Source: Pyropia haitanensis (Eukaryota > Rhodophyta > Bangiophyceae > Bangiales > Bangiaceae). From it: DNA of 64,000 bases. Of this stretch, positions 9,798-20,215 are shown one piece after another. Below the pieces are notes generated by a model. The model worked only from the letters and a program-made list of their open reading frames with translations, searched no databases and was not told the origin of the DNA. Each line of letters begins with the position of its first letter. Position 1 is the first letter of the stretch. Position numbers and translations under genes: made by a program. The DNA is taken from contig SDUX01000007.1 of assembly GCA_008729055.1 (NCBI GenBank), positions 4,943,409 through 5,007,408 on the forward strand. Reading direction: 5' to 3'.

Positions 9798-11311
9798 GAG
9801 TCCAGCCGTCCCGGCGGACGTCCAATCATCTGTTAGTTGTTAGATGTCAGGGCCCACGGGACATGTTCACCTGAGTTGGGTGCAAAGGATGGTGGGGAGG
9901 GCCCGACTCGGCGAATCTCCGAGGTCGGCGCCCTCATGACGTGCGTGTCAATGAGTGGCCCATGCCAAAAAGAATGCTTGTTGACAATCTCCGCACGAGT
10001 GGTGCGCGAGAGGGGGTCGCAGGCCACGCTTGCCTGGTGCCCCCCCTGCGGGTGGGGTGTGTGATGACTCATCCACCCCCCCGACCCCTCCTCAGACTGT
10101 TTCTGCGGGTGTGGGATGGTGTCGGGCGCCGGGTACACCCAATACCCTGCGTTGGGGCCCCGTGGGGAGAGGGTCTATCTCGGCCCCTCCCGGGGGAGGC
10201 CGATCCTGCACTTCAGGTCGGCTCCCACCACCTGCTCTTGGTGGTCCTCCTCCGACTCAGAGGGCGGGGGGGTTCATAAGCCCTCTCAGTCGGGGGACGG
10301 GGTGCCGAGTCGGCGTCCCCAGACATCACCACGACCTGCACACTCGCGGTCATCTGGACGTGGACCGGCTTGGCCACGTCGGGGGTCTCCTCTTCTCTTC
10401 TCTTTCACCTCCCCTCCCCCTCATCCACGGCCCCCGGTGTCGTGGGGCGCCGCGGGTTTTGGGCCGTGCCGGGTTGGCCGCGGCCCGTGCGGGTCGGCGG
10501 CCCAGTTGGGCTTGTCCGTGGCCGTCCGAGTGGGGCGGCGGGCGTCGGCGGGGTGTGCCGCGCCGGGGCCGGGCGGGTATTACTGCCCTGCTCCTTTTCC
10601 TTGTTGTCTTTCGACTTCTCCTCCCCCCTCTCTTTCCACTCCTACTTCCCTTCTTCCCCCTACGGCCCCCCGTGTTACAGGGCGCCGTGTCCCACAGGCC
10701 GGGCCGGGTTGGGCGTGCCCGTGCGGGTTGGCGGCCGAGTTGGTGCGCGTTGGTGGTGGTGGTGTCGTGGGCGCCGGCGGTGTTGGCCGCGCCGGGGCTG
10801 GGTGGGCGCCATACTCCCACCCCCCACCATCCTTCCTTCCTTCTTCCCGGCCCCGTGTTACGGGGTGCCGGGGCCGTGGGCCGTGCTGGGTCGGCTACGG
10901 CCGGTGTGGAGAGGCCACCCCCCAAGAGGTGCGGCGGGGACAAGTCGTCCGAGCGGGCAAGAACCAAGGACAAGTTATCCAAGGTGTCCAGGGCGGGGAC
11001 AAGTCATCCCGGGCGGCAAGACCAAGGACCAAGGGACAAGTCATCTCGGGAGGTCAGGGTGGTGGACCGCGGACCAAGGGACAAGTCATCCCGGGCGGTC
11101 AGGGGCCTAGTCGGCCGTGACGTGACCCCGGGGTGTTGGGGTCGCAGTTGGGAACCACTGGGACCTTCCTGGACCCATCCCACCCTCTTTCTTCCCTATC
11201 CCCGACATCACCCCCAACGATCAAGTTGATCAACCCCATCGTGGTCATTTTTGGGGGTCACCGAGTCGGTGTGGGGGCCACCCCCCTTCGGGCCTCACGT
11301 CGGTCGCCGGG
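9798..11311. repeat. 3' region of the second element with degenerate tandem repeats
   Basis: Three diverged units start near 10430, 10663 and 10851. Each opens with a CCCCGTGTTACGGGG-like palindromic core followed by GGCCGTGCCGGGTTGG-type sequence. From about 10937 to 11105 there is a shorter array built around GGACAAGTCATCCCGGGCGG, four to five copies. No conserved protein is visible; the long frames here follow the repeats. Confidence 0.55.
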
Positions 11312-13041
11312 ATGTCGGGGGGGCCTAGTCAGCCTCCCGGCACCGCGGCATCCCCTCCGGGCGAGCGTCGCCCGGAGGAGGAGGGTCTCGGGACGGAGGA
11401 GTCCCTGAGTCGGGGGTCGGGGATGGACCCTTCCCCTGCGGCGGAAGCTACCGCTGGGGCGGGGAGCACGTCGCTCCCCATGGCGGTGGTCACGCCACCC
11501 GGGAGTTCCGGTGCGGAGGGTGGGGCGTCGGGGGGAGCTGGTGGGGCCCCCCCAGACTCGGGGGGTCCCCAGGCGGAGCCCTCCACGGGGGCGGCGCCCA
11601 ACGAGTTTCTCCTCCCCCCTGTGCCGCGTAGGCCGCCGAGCCCCCCTCGTTGGGTGGCGCCGGGGACGCCTCCGGAACTTCCTGCCGGAGCACTACGGGA
11701 TGTCTTCATGGCTATCCCGGCCGAGCGCCGGGTCGACGCTTGGCTCCGGCGTGGGCGACGCCTGACTATGCAGGCGCCCCTCCCGAGTGGGGTCGAGTGC
11801 GACCTCCCCGCGCTACTTGCGGTGGAGGATGGGCCGGAAGTGTCGGCCCTACACGGGTTCCTCTCCTCCGCGTCGGGGGAGAAGGAAGTGGACGACATCA
11901 GCCCCGTGGTGGGTCGTGAGTGGTGCGTCCTTCCCCCTCCCTACTTGGGTGGAAAAGACGCCCATCTCCATCACGCCAAGGTGCGCGAGGAGTTCCGCCT
12001 CCAACTCACCTTCGAGTACCCGGTGCATGGGGCCCGGGGGGAGTTTTCACAGGTCCCCCAAGACATCCGGGGTGAGCACAATCCCACCACCCCGGGTTGG
12101 TGGTCTGAAGTGGAGGTCCCGTGCGGGTTCCCCGCACGGATGCCCCAAGTGGTGGCCTACTTTGGCTCCCATCTGCGTCGGTCCATGGAGGGGCATCGAG
12201 TTTATGCCTGCCTTGCCACGCACTGGGTGGTCGAGGTTACTCGGGCCTGGCACTCCGATGTAATCCATCGAGGCTACCTCTGGCATCTCTCCCCCACTCT
12301 GGTGGGAGGGACTACTACCCTGTCGAGCGAGTGGCTCGCCACGGGGGCCGACTTTGGGGCCCGCCGCATTCTGGAGGCGATGAAGACGCTCCACAACCAA
12401 CTGCGTTGGGAGGACTTGGCGCCCAACCTCCGGCGCACGAAGCGGGCTGCGCCGGGGGTGGAGACGGACCCACCCCGGGACTTTGTGCACTGCACCAAGG
12501 GGGTGGTCCGGGGCTGTCTGCGCCCCCGCGAGGGACTCGGGAGTGCCGAGCTCCCCTATGCGGTCGGCGTGACGGCGTCGACTCCAGCGCCCGCGTCGGT
12601 CTGGGACAACCCATCTCACCCGGGGTTAGCCCGACGCGAGCCGCGTCGGGTCACGCCTCGGAACCGGGATCGTGCTTCGGCCCCGACCGGTGTCCGAGGG
12701 ACTCTCCCGGTATTTCCGGCGGCAAGGGCGAGTCTTATTTGCTCTTTGAGCTTCTCGAGCCCCTTCCCGAGTCTGTGGCGACCGGGATGCGGGGCCGGAA
12801 TCCGGTCCCGCCCCACCTGGCTCGGGATCTAGGGATGCTGTTGCCCAACTTGGGCGCCAGTCTGTATGACGTGTCGATGGAGGCCGCACTTCTCGCCGCC
12901 ATCGACAGGTTGGGGTGGGTGACCCGCCGGGTGAGCGACTTCCTCACCCAGCCCACTGACGACGAGTCACGTCGTCAGTTGGCGATCAGGGTCACTCGCA
13001 TGGCGGTTGGACATGACTTTGTCCAACGCCTTGTGTCCTGA
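11312..13041 (+). CDS. Antisense ORF of the second retroelement, unknown function
   Basis: This plus-strand reading frame starts at ATG 11312 and lies opposite to gag-pol, between pol and the 3' LTR. The first 130 residues are Pro/Gly/Ala/Ser-rich. The next 370 look like a folded domain, with many Trp, Tyr and His residues (for example WWSEVEVP, HVVAYF-like and WHSDVIHRGYLWHL stretches near residues 250-330). I recognise no family. Near 12.72 kb the convincing reading shifts to the +1 frame and continues with a helical C-terminal part (LLFELLEPLPESV to a stop at 13039-13041). That gives about 575 residues if the shift is an error or mutation. Plant elements such as Retand are known to carry antisense ORFs in this position; similarity of sequence is not claimed. 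It could also be a captured host gene. Confidence 0.5.
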
Positions 13042-13652
13042 GGACAGCAGCTGTCTCGCCCGGGAGAGAGTTCTCCCGGGTCGGCTTGGGTTTGGTCCGA
13101 CAGGCGGGGTGACCGCGGGGGGTACCCGTCGTCGGTCCCGTCACCCTCGACCCCCCAAGCTGGGCGGTACCCCGGGCCTTACGTGCCCCACCCGGGGTAT
13201 GACAACACCTACCCCGGGCCGCCCGACTCGAATAGCGGGCCGGGTGACCACATGACCCGTTAGTGAGGGTGAGGGCCGACTTGTTCCCTTCTTTTCTTTC
13301 CCGAATGCATGCAGTGCCATAGTGCCAAGAGTTACTTGCTTCTGGTATAAAGGGGAGTTCCCTGTTTTTGTCTTCTGTCTCCAGTGGGAACCGTCAGGAT
13401 GGTCCAAAGTCAGCTCCATCCGGGGTCCAGCGTCAGACTCGGGGATCCCCACTTGAGCCTGAGGGTGAGATCTGACCCCTACCCAACTCAGGTACATAGT
13501 CACTGCTCAGGTCTCAGTCCTATGACTTACACAGGAGTGAGGAGTAATGCCGACTTGCCGGCAGTACTTCCGGACTTTCTCAGTTGGAAGTCCTTCAATG
13601 AATTCCTAAGTATCGGAAGTTGATCCATATCCGAACCAACGAACTCGGAGCA
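13042..13652. other. Spacer between antisense ORF and pol
   Basis: About 600 bp separates the convergent 3' ends of the antisense ORF and pol. It has moderate GC and no convincing frame, RNA or repeat. Confidence 0.5.
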
Positions 13653-16600
13653 TTAGTCGTCCGCGTTCGTCATATCCATGTCCGAAAAACTTATTGAATA
13701 CGGCCTCCGTCGGGGGGACGGGAGGGCTGGGACTTTCCATGCCTCCAGTGCTCGGGTCCAGGCAGGATCTCCCTCGGGCGGTTCGGGTGCGCGAGTTGCG
13801 CGATTCCCGTTGATTGTCCGGATTCCATCGTCACTCTCGATGGTCAACCGTCGGCCGTCTGTCTTCAGTATCTGGTATGGTCCTCGGGCTTTGAAGACCA
13901 ACTTGCCCCCTTGGTTCTCGTGCGATTTCACGAAGATCCAATCTCCAACTCGGAGTGGTTCACGGCGACTCTTCACCCTAGAGTCGAAGTTCCGTTTGTA
14001 TCTGGCCTGGGCTTTTTCCATGGCCTCCCTGACTAGAGGGATCATCTCCTCCAACTTATGGAGAAGGGACATCTTAGCTTGACCCGTTGTTTGGGTCGAC
14101 ATATCACCGTCACTACGGGTGAAGCGTTCAATGGCCATCGGCTGTAGCCGCCGAGGGCAGACGACAGCGAATGGAGCTTCCCCAGTACTACTATGTACTT
14201 GGGTATTGTATGCTGTCACGAGTAGGGACGCATACCGAGCCCATGTGACTACATGGTCATGGACATAGTGTCGCAACTGGCGCACTAGTGTCTTGTTGAA
14301 CCGCTCCACCTGCCCATTAGTCTGGGGGTGGTAGGGTGTGGCATAGTTTTTCACAACCCCAAGCATGTTCATAACTCCTTGATAGAGGACGGACGCAAAC
14401 TGTGGTCCGTTATCCGATAAGATGGAGTCCGGGATTCAATAACTGGCTATCCAGACATCGAGCAAGTGGCTTACGATGTCCATGGCGGTGGTGTCCTTGA
14501 GTGGGGCCACCCGTGTGAGCTTTGTGAAGCGATTACACATCACCAGGAGGTAGTCATACCCCTCTGGTTCTGGGCGATCAAGCTCCTTTCTGATCCCCGT
14601 GCAGAAGCTGTCTGCTCCTTGCGCCTGGACCAACTCGGCGACTGGCACTGGCAAATTTTTTACGTTCTCGGGCCGGCGTGAGTCAAGCACGTCCCCAGAA
14701 CGAGTGGTGACTCCAACCAGAGGAATTTCCTCTGGGATGGGGTGGTGGTCTTCCCCATCCGTCGGGATGCGAGACATGGCATCCGCGACTGCATGACGCT
14801 GGCCCGACTTATACTCGGCGTCATAATCGAACTCGGCAAGGCGTAGCCGCCATTGGTTCAGCCGATTGTTCGACAGGCTGTGGTGGTGAGTATCCACTGC
14901 AGGGCCCTGTGGTCACATCGAATGAGAAACTTCGCTCCTTCGATGTAGGGTTGTAGCATGGAGACTGCCCATACTACTCCAAGACCTTCTATTTCCGTCA
15001 CAGAGTAGTTCTTCTGTGCGGGTGTCAGGCCCTTACTATAGTAGCCAACGGGCAGGTATTCTCCCGTGGGCTGCTGTTGAAGCAAGCAACAACCAAGTTG
15101 GTCGTAGCTGGCATCAACGTCAATGATATAGTGGCCTCCGGACTTCGAAATGGCTAACACCGGCGGGTTACAGAGGAGTTCCCGTAACCTGTCAAACGCC
15201 TCTCGCTCCACCTCCGTTGGAGGGGCCAATGTCTTGGGCAGCTTGGAACTCACTAAGCGGTTCAGAGGGGCGGACACTTTGGCTTAGTCTCGCGCAAAGC
15301 GTCTATAGACATTGCACATGCCGAGGAAGCTCCTCAGCTGTGTCTGCGTGTGGGGGAACTTCGCCCGACGTATCGCCTTAAGATTCTTCTCATTGACGCT
15401 GATGTATCCAGGCCGGACTATATGGCCTACATACTCCACCTCGTTGCAAAAGAGGTGGCACTTGGACGGCTTGAGTGTCAAGCCTGCCTCACTCAGCAGG
15501 GTGAACACCTTGTCCAAGTGGGACACATGTTCTTCCGCACCTTGGGAGAAGACGATGATATCGTCCAGGTAGACGAGGGCATACTGCCACTTGACTCGGG
15601 CGAGTATCATGTCGATGGCACGCTGGAACGTCGCAGGTGCGTTACACAACCCAAATGGGAGTCGTGTACACTGATAGAGTCCACAGTGGCACGTGAACGT
15701 CGTCAGGTGGCAATCCTCCTCACTTATGGGGATCTGCCAATATCCCGCGTGGCAGTCCAACGTCGAGAAGAACTGTGCCTTGCCAAGTGAGTCGAGGCAG
15801 TCGTTCATACACGGCAGAGGATAACTATCCTTCACCGTCCGCTCGATGAGCTTGCGGTAGTCAATGCAAAACCGCACGGTGCAGTCTGGCCTGGGCATTA
15901 AGACTATGGGGCTCGCCCACTAGCTTGAGCTGGGCTCAATGACACCCATGTCGCTCATTCGTTGGACCTGCTCTCGAGTAAGTTATCGAGACGCTTGGCC
16001 CATCCGGTAGGGGTTCAAGCGGACTGGCTTGGCCCCCGGCTTGAGCCGTATACGATGCTCAGTGGCCTTGATGAGTCCAAGGTCACCGTTCCACAACTTG
16101 TGGTGTTTCTGGACCACGTCATCCAGAGACTGGTGCAGTGCTTTCGGGACATTCTCCCGATGCTCATGAGGCATCTTCTCCGCCGACTCTGGCGGAGTGT
16201 CTTGGCATAGGTCGGTGCCAAGCTTCTCCCACTGCTCGTTAGTTACAGCAGTGATACTTCCCTCGTGGTTGCAGATCGAGGCGATCTTCATCCCCGCGGG
16301 GAGGCGACGGGACTGGTTCGAGGTATTGAGTATCTCCACCCACCAGGATTGTCCCTTCCCACACGTCATGGGTCCAGGTGCCACTTGCACCTGGTGTTTA
16401 TGATACACGCGGTCAATTGTGGAGACAAACCCGTTCCCCTGAAACGGCGTGGATACAAGTACGTACCCACGAGACCGGGGAGGCAACTGCACTCCCTTGG
16501 CCAGGCAAAGGGTCGCGCCAGCCCCCAGAGGCTTGGGGGTTGAGGCAGTCTCCTCTACGGGCTGCGTATTGACAGTCCGTCCATACCGCAAGATGGGGAC

Positions 16601-17146
16601 ACTTTCTCCATTAAGCAAACGCACATATCTCTGTGGGCCGCAGATGGCGGGCATGTGGACGTCAGTGAAGTCCGTCCCCAGGAGCACTGGGACGGACATG
16701 CGGGGAACTACCCCAAAGGTCACCGATGTCCGGTACGACTCGATGCATATACTCAAGTTAACGGACCCCACAATGGGGAGAAGTCCCCCATTGACATCAA
16801 ACAGATGCCACCGTGATGGGTCCGCGGCATTCAACGTCGTCCCATCCGGGAGAAGTTCCTCCTGGATGAGGGATGCAGCAGAGCCCGTGTCAACTATGAC
16901 ACGGGAGGCAAACACGTATCCCTGGTCCGCCCACATTCGGGCCGCGACCTGGTAGTTACTCCCAGTCAAGATGGCTTCGACCCGAGTTGGGTCTGCCGTC
17001 GCCGGTAGGGTCTTGGCTCGAGGCCGTATACCTTTCCGACGCTTGAGGATGCGAACGTTCCCATAGGTCATGGGACTCCGCTTGTCCTTCGGGTCTTCGC
17101 CGGCCGGCGCTGAGGACGACTTACCCCCAGCGCCTACTCGTTTCCC
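13653..17146 (-). pseudogene. pol: Broken Pol of the second element
   Basis: The frame from 17071 down encodes a protease region with DTGS at residues 61-64. The RT part has LPFGLCNAP and YLDD (codons near 15571-15560). RNase H follows near 15150-14900. Integrase keeps only its C-terminal catalytic part (YHPQTNGQVERFNK near 14330) and a GPY/F-like tail. No chromodomain is present. Damage: TAA at 15985-15983, TAG at 15922-15920, TAA at 15286-15284, a frameshift near 14.88 kb, TGA at 14438-14436, and loss of the integrase zinc-binding region and first catalytic Asp around 14.57 kb. The frame is open upstream to 17155, overlapping gag by 22 nt, so it was formerly made by -1 frameshifting. It cannot make an active integrase. 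Confidence 0.9.
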
Positions 17147-18917
17147 GACTCCGAGTCAGAGGAGGTCGCACTCTGTTCCGCCGGGGCGGGGGTAGACTCT
17201 TCCCCCTCCTCCACGGGGTGCTCAGCCTGAGCCAACTCTGGTTGAGTCGAGGCTACTGCTCGAGTGGGAGCAGGGCGTGGAGCCCGAGATGTTCGCTCTC
17301 CTCCCGGAGCTAGACCGCGTGCAAGTATCGCTCGCAGTCGTGCATCCAGCTTCGGACACTGGGCAGCCCAGTGGCCAACTTCACCACACTGCCAACACGG
17401 CCGATCACTTGTCGATCCGCGTGTCCCATACTTGGGTGTCGGCGCCAGAGTTGTGGCAGCCGTAACCTCTTCCTCCCCTTCCGGGACCGAGGCCACGCCA
17501 ACTTGGAACCGTGCCCTAGGCTCAGGAAAGGCTCGGGGAGGACGGCGGGAACGAGTCGTCTCAACCGTCTTCCGGACCTCCTTCTCTCTTTCCTTCCGTT
17601 GCTCCGTCAGGAGCCAACGGTACTCATCACCCTTAGTCTGGGCGATGCGGGCCAGCTCTGCCAAAGTCATGCCAGGAGTGTTGCGCTCTCGCACAGTCGA
17701 GCGAGCGGCCCGATGCACGCCTTCAACGAAGCGGCCTTTGATGACCCCCTGTGGATGAATGAATCCACAGAGGACGTTGAGCTGGCGAAGTCGCTCAGCA
17801 AAGGCGCGCTCGTCTTCACCCGTACTCTCTGGGTGGCACGGTTGAACTCTTCGACTTGAAGGGCCAACGTGGCCTCATCCGGGTGTAGGCGGATGAGCCA
17901 ATTCACAAGCTCCAGGTAGGTGGACACTTCACCTGGGCTACCGCCATGCCGACTCGGCATGACGTTCATCACCTCGGAACGGAAAGGTTCCTTGGTGAAG
18001 TCCTGAAGCATGTAAAATGCCACTGCTTCGTAGAAATCATTGTCATCACAGGATTTTGCGAACTTCCGCAAAAACTGGAACACCTTGAGTGATGGGGTCC
18101 CGTCCCACTCGGACCGGACACCAAACGACTGGGCCACATCCTTCTTCAGCCGGCCCAAAGTTCGGGCTTGGCTGCGAGTATAGCGCAACGACTTGTTCGC
18201 CAACCCGTACGTCTCACAGTCAAAAACACTCTGGTACAACGGTTTGTTCACCACGATCTTCGTGGGAATCACCCGTTCCGTTGACAAGTTGTCACGAGCA
18301 CGCTCCGACGATCGGGTGGGAGACACACCACCCACGTCCTCTTCCGACGTGGACTGTGACTCGTAGTCCAACGCCCGACGGGGTGTAACCCGACTCCCCC
18401 GTCGGTCTGACCGCCGAGTGTCACGCCCCCGAGTCGCGGGAGTGAGCTTCTCAAGGGACCTTCCCACCTCATCTCGCACGACTTGCGCGATGGCGGTCAT
18501 CAGAGATGCATCCACGACTCCGGGTGTCCCCGGCGGTGCCCGGCTCGAGCTGCCGCCCGCCGGTTCCGGAGCCAAAGGTGGCACGGACGCACCAACCGGG
18601 GGCGCGGAGTCACCACTCCCGCGTCCCAACCCAGTTGGCTGTCCTTGGCCGAAGTGAGTGCCAACATCCGACGGCGGGACATTCGGGTCCCGACCCGGAT
18701 CCGATGTCCCAACCGCAGGAGGGCGTACTCCGCCAGCTCCCATACCACCTGGGCGGGGAAGGAACCGAGCCAACCCTGCTCGGGGACCCGCCACGGGGTC
18801 CGTCACCTCCGTACCAACCTGACTCGGGGGGTCACCACCAACAGGGGGAGCATCTCCTTCCCCCTCCCCAGTCACACGTGGGTCGGCACGGGGGTGTCCC
18901 TCGCCGCCAGGAGCCAT
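17134..18917 (-). pseudogene. gag: Gag of the second element, frameshifted
   Basis: The ATG at 18917 opens a 416-residue frame. It has a Pro/Gly-rich N-terminal third, an Arg/Ser-rich linker, and then a helical capsid-like part (VFQFLRKFAK, residues near 280-360). A second frame (17718-17134) holds the nucleocapsid with a CCHC knuckle (CWQCGEVGHWAAQC) and an acidic Ser/Glu tail. Matching the two suggests one original protein with a shift near 17.82 kb. The long N-terminal extension is unusual for Ty3-type Gag. Confidence 0.8.
17140..17146 (-). promoter_or_regulatory. -1 frameshift slippery site GGGAAAC (gag-pol)
   Basis: The minus-strand heptamer G GGA AAC is phased as X XXY YYZ in the gag frame, two codons before the gag stop (TAG, 17136-17134). 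It is a canonical -1 slippery sequence, and the pol frame is exactly -1 relative to gag here. Confidence 0.72.
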
Positions 18918-19223
18918 GGCAACTCAAGTGGAGTACGCCGAGATGGCTTTACGGTGCCCAGAGTCCGGTATCGTCGGCCAAAGGGGGTGTGAGTCGTACG
19001 GCGCCCCTCCGTTCCCACGAGAGAACGGCGAGGGTTCGGGCAACTCCCCCCCTCCAAGACACGAAGGTCACTTGTCTTGTCCTCCCGCACACGCAAGAAG
19101 TGGCGAAGACTCGGCGCGCAACCGACGGTCTCGGTGCCGATGGGGGAAGGGACCAGCTCGGTCTCCTCCGGCTGCAGCACGGAAGAAGCCAAGTCGGGGT
19201 CCTTCCCCCGATGATCCACCAAC
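18918..19223 (-). other. Leader and candidate primer-binding site
   Basis: This is the untranslated leader between the 5' LTR and gag. Two bases after the LTR the minus strand reads TGGTGGATCATCGGG (19221 downward), a candidate primer-binding site starting with the required TGG. The tRNA is not identified. Confidence 0.6.
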
Positions 19224-19777
19224 TGTAGCGTTACGCTCGGCCTCCTCCCAAAAGCACGGGGAGGAGCGCGTACGCTCGGGATCCCAAGAGGGGACACCGG
19301 AAGAAGTTCCTCCGACGGGCCACCACGCGACCTGCGTGTGCCGGGTTGGCGCTTCCGACAAGCACGAACAAGACGTGTTGGAGCCAGACGAAACTTTCTT
19401 GGGGAGCTAGACCGGGCCAACCCGCCCCGCTCCCCCACGCATATAAACCCACTCGCACGCATGCGTGCAAACACGCAAAACAGCCCTCCAGACATACCCC
19501 CAATAACACCCAGAAAATAGACACTCTCACTCTCCAATAAAAAGACTCCATCATCAAAGCAAGAAAAAGCACACGAATCCGTCTGGCTCCCGCGCAGAAA
19601 TCCCAAGATCAGAAAACAATCCGTAATACTTTTACGGGGGTGCACTGAAAACCAGAGTCGGATCCAGCCTGAAAACACAGGGATCCCGGTAGAGTCTACT
19701 CGGGAAATCTCCATGGAATTCAATCCTAGTTGGAAGGAATTCGTATTAGTCGGGACCATAGTGGACGTTCCACTACA
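19224..19777 (-). repeat. 5' LTR of the second element
   Basis: This 554-bp copy is nearly identical to 9228-9782. TATAAA on the plus strand is at 19442-19447, mirrored as TTTATATG on the minus strand. Confidence 0.9.
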
Positions 19778-19782
19778 GCAAG
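19778..19782. repeat. Target-site duplication GCAAG, right copy
   Basis: This matches 9223-9227 exactly. Confidence 0.88.
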
Positions 19783-19918
19783 AGCCGTGGGCTGACGACC
19801 GGAAGCGCAGGCGGGGGCCGCTGGCGATGCGTGGAAGCGCCGGCGGGGGACGTCAGCGCCCAGCAGAAGCGCAAGCGCGTCGCTGACTCGGCAGCAGCGG
19901 CGGCTGCAGCGGCAGCAA

Positions 19919-20215
19919 CGAAAAAAAAGTGCGCCCAATGATTCGGCCTCCGCTGACGCGCGCGCCCGGCGCCCACCCCCCCTCCCCGACAGTGCAGCCG
20001 GGCGCACCGATTTCGCGGCCGGGGTCGGCTGCGACGGCGGCGACGAAAAAAAGCGCGCCCAAAAATTCGGCGGCCGCTGACGAGCGCGCCCGGCGCCGAT
20101 CCCCCCCCCCACGGTGCAGCGGGCGGCACCGATTTCGCTTGCCGGGGCGGCTGCGGCTGCAGCGGCGACCCTAAAAAAGCGCGCCCAATGATTCGGCCGC
20201 CGCTGCCGGATGCAA
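19919..20215. repeat. Tandem repeat, unit about 125 bp, 2.4 copies
   Basis: The landmark GCGCCCAA followed by ATTCGG occurs at 19931, 20055 and 20181 (spacing 124 and 126). Each copy has an A-run before the landmark and a CCGATTTCGC-type block in its second half. Confidence 0.75.

Larger units (their letters stand above)
9228..19777 (-). mobile_element. Second Ty3/gypsy element (10.55 kb), defective, with antisense ORF
   Basis: The LTRs are 555 and 554 bp, TG...CA, with a perfect GCAAG target duplication. Gag, protease, RT, RNase H and integrase remnants are on the minus strand in gypsy order (integrase after RNase H). The LTRs differ at only three bases and one indel that I could find. Yet the coding part has several in-frame stops, frameshifts in gag and pol, and a deletion in integrase. 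The 3' region, between pol and the 3' LTR, is unusually long (about 3.9 kb) and carries a plus-strand ORF of about 575 residues plus tandem repeats. No chromodomain is seen. A relative of its LTR lies at 58960-59330. Confidence 0.93.

Noticed and set aside
10030..11229. 399-residue plus-strand frame before the antisense ORF
   Set aside because: Follows tandem repeats; no conserved features.
11312..13041. Antisense ORF as a retroviral envelope gene
   Set aside because: It is on the strand opposite to gag-pol and shows no signal peptide or clear membrane segment.
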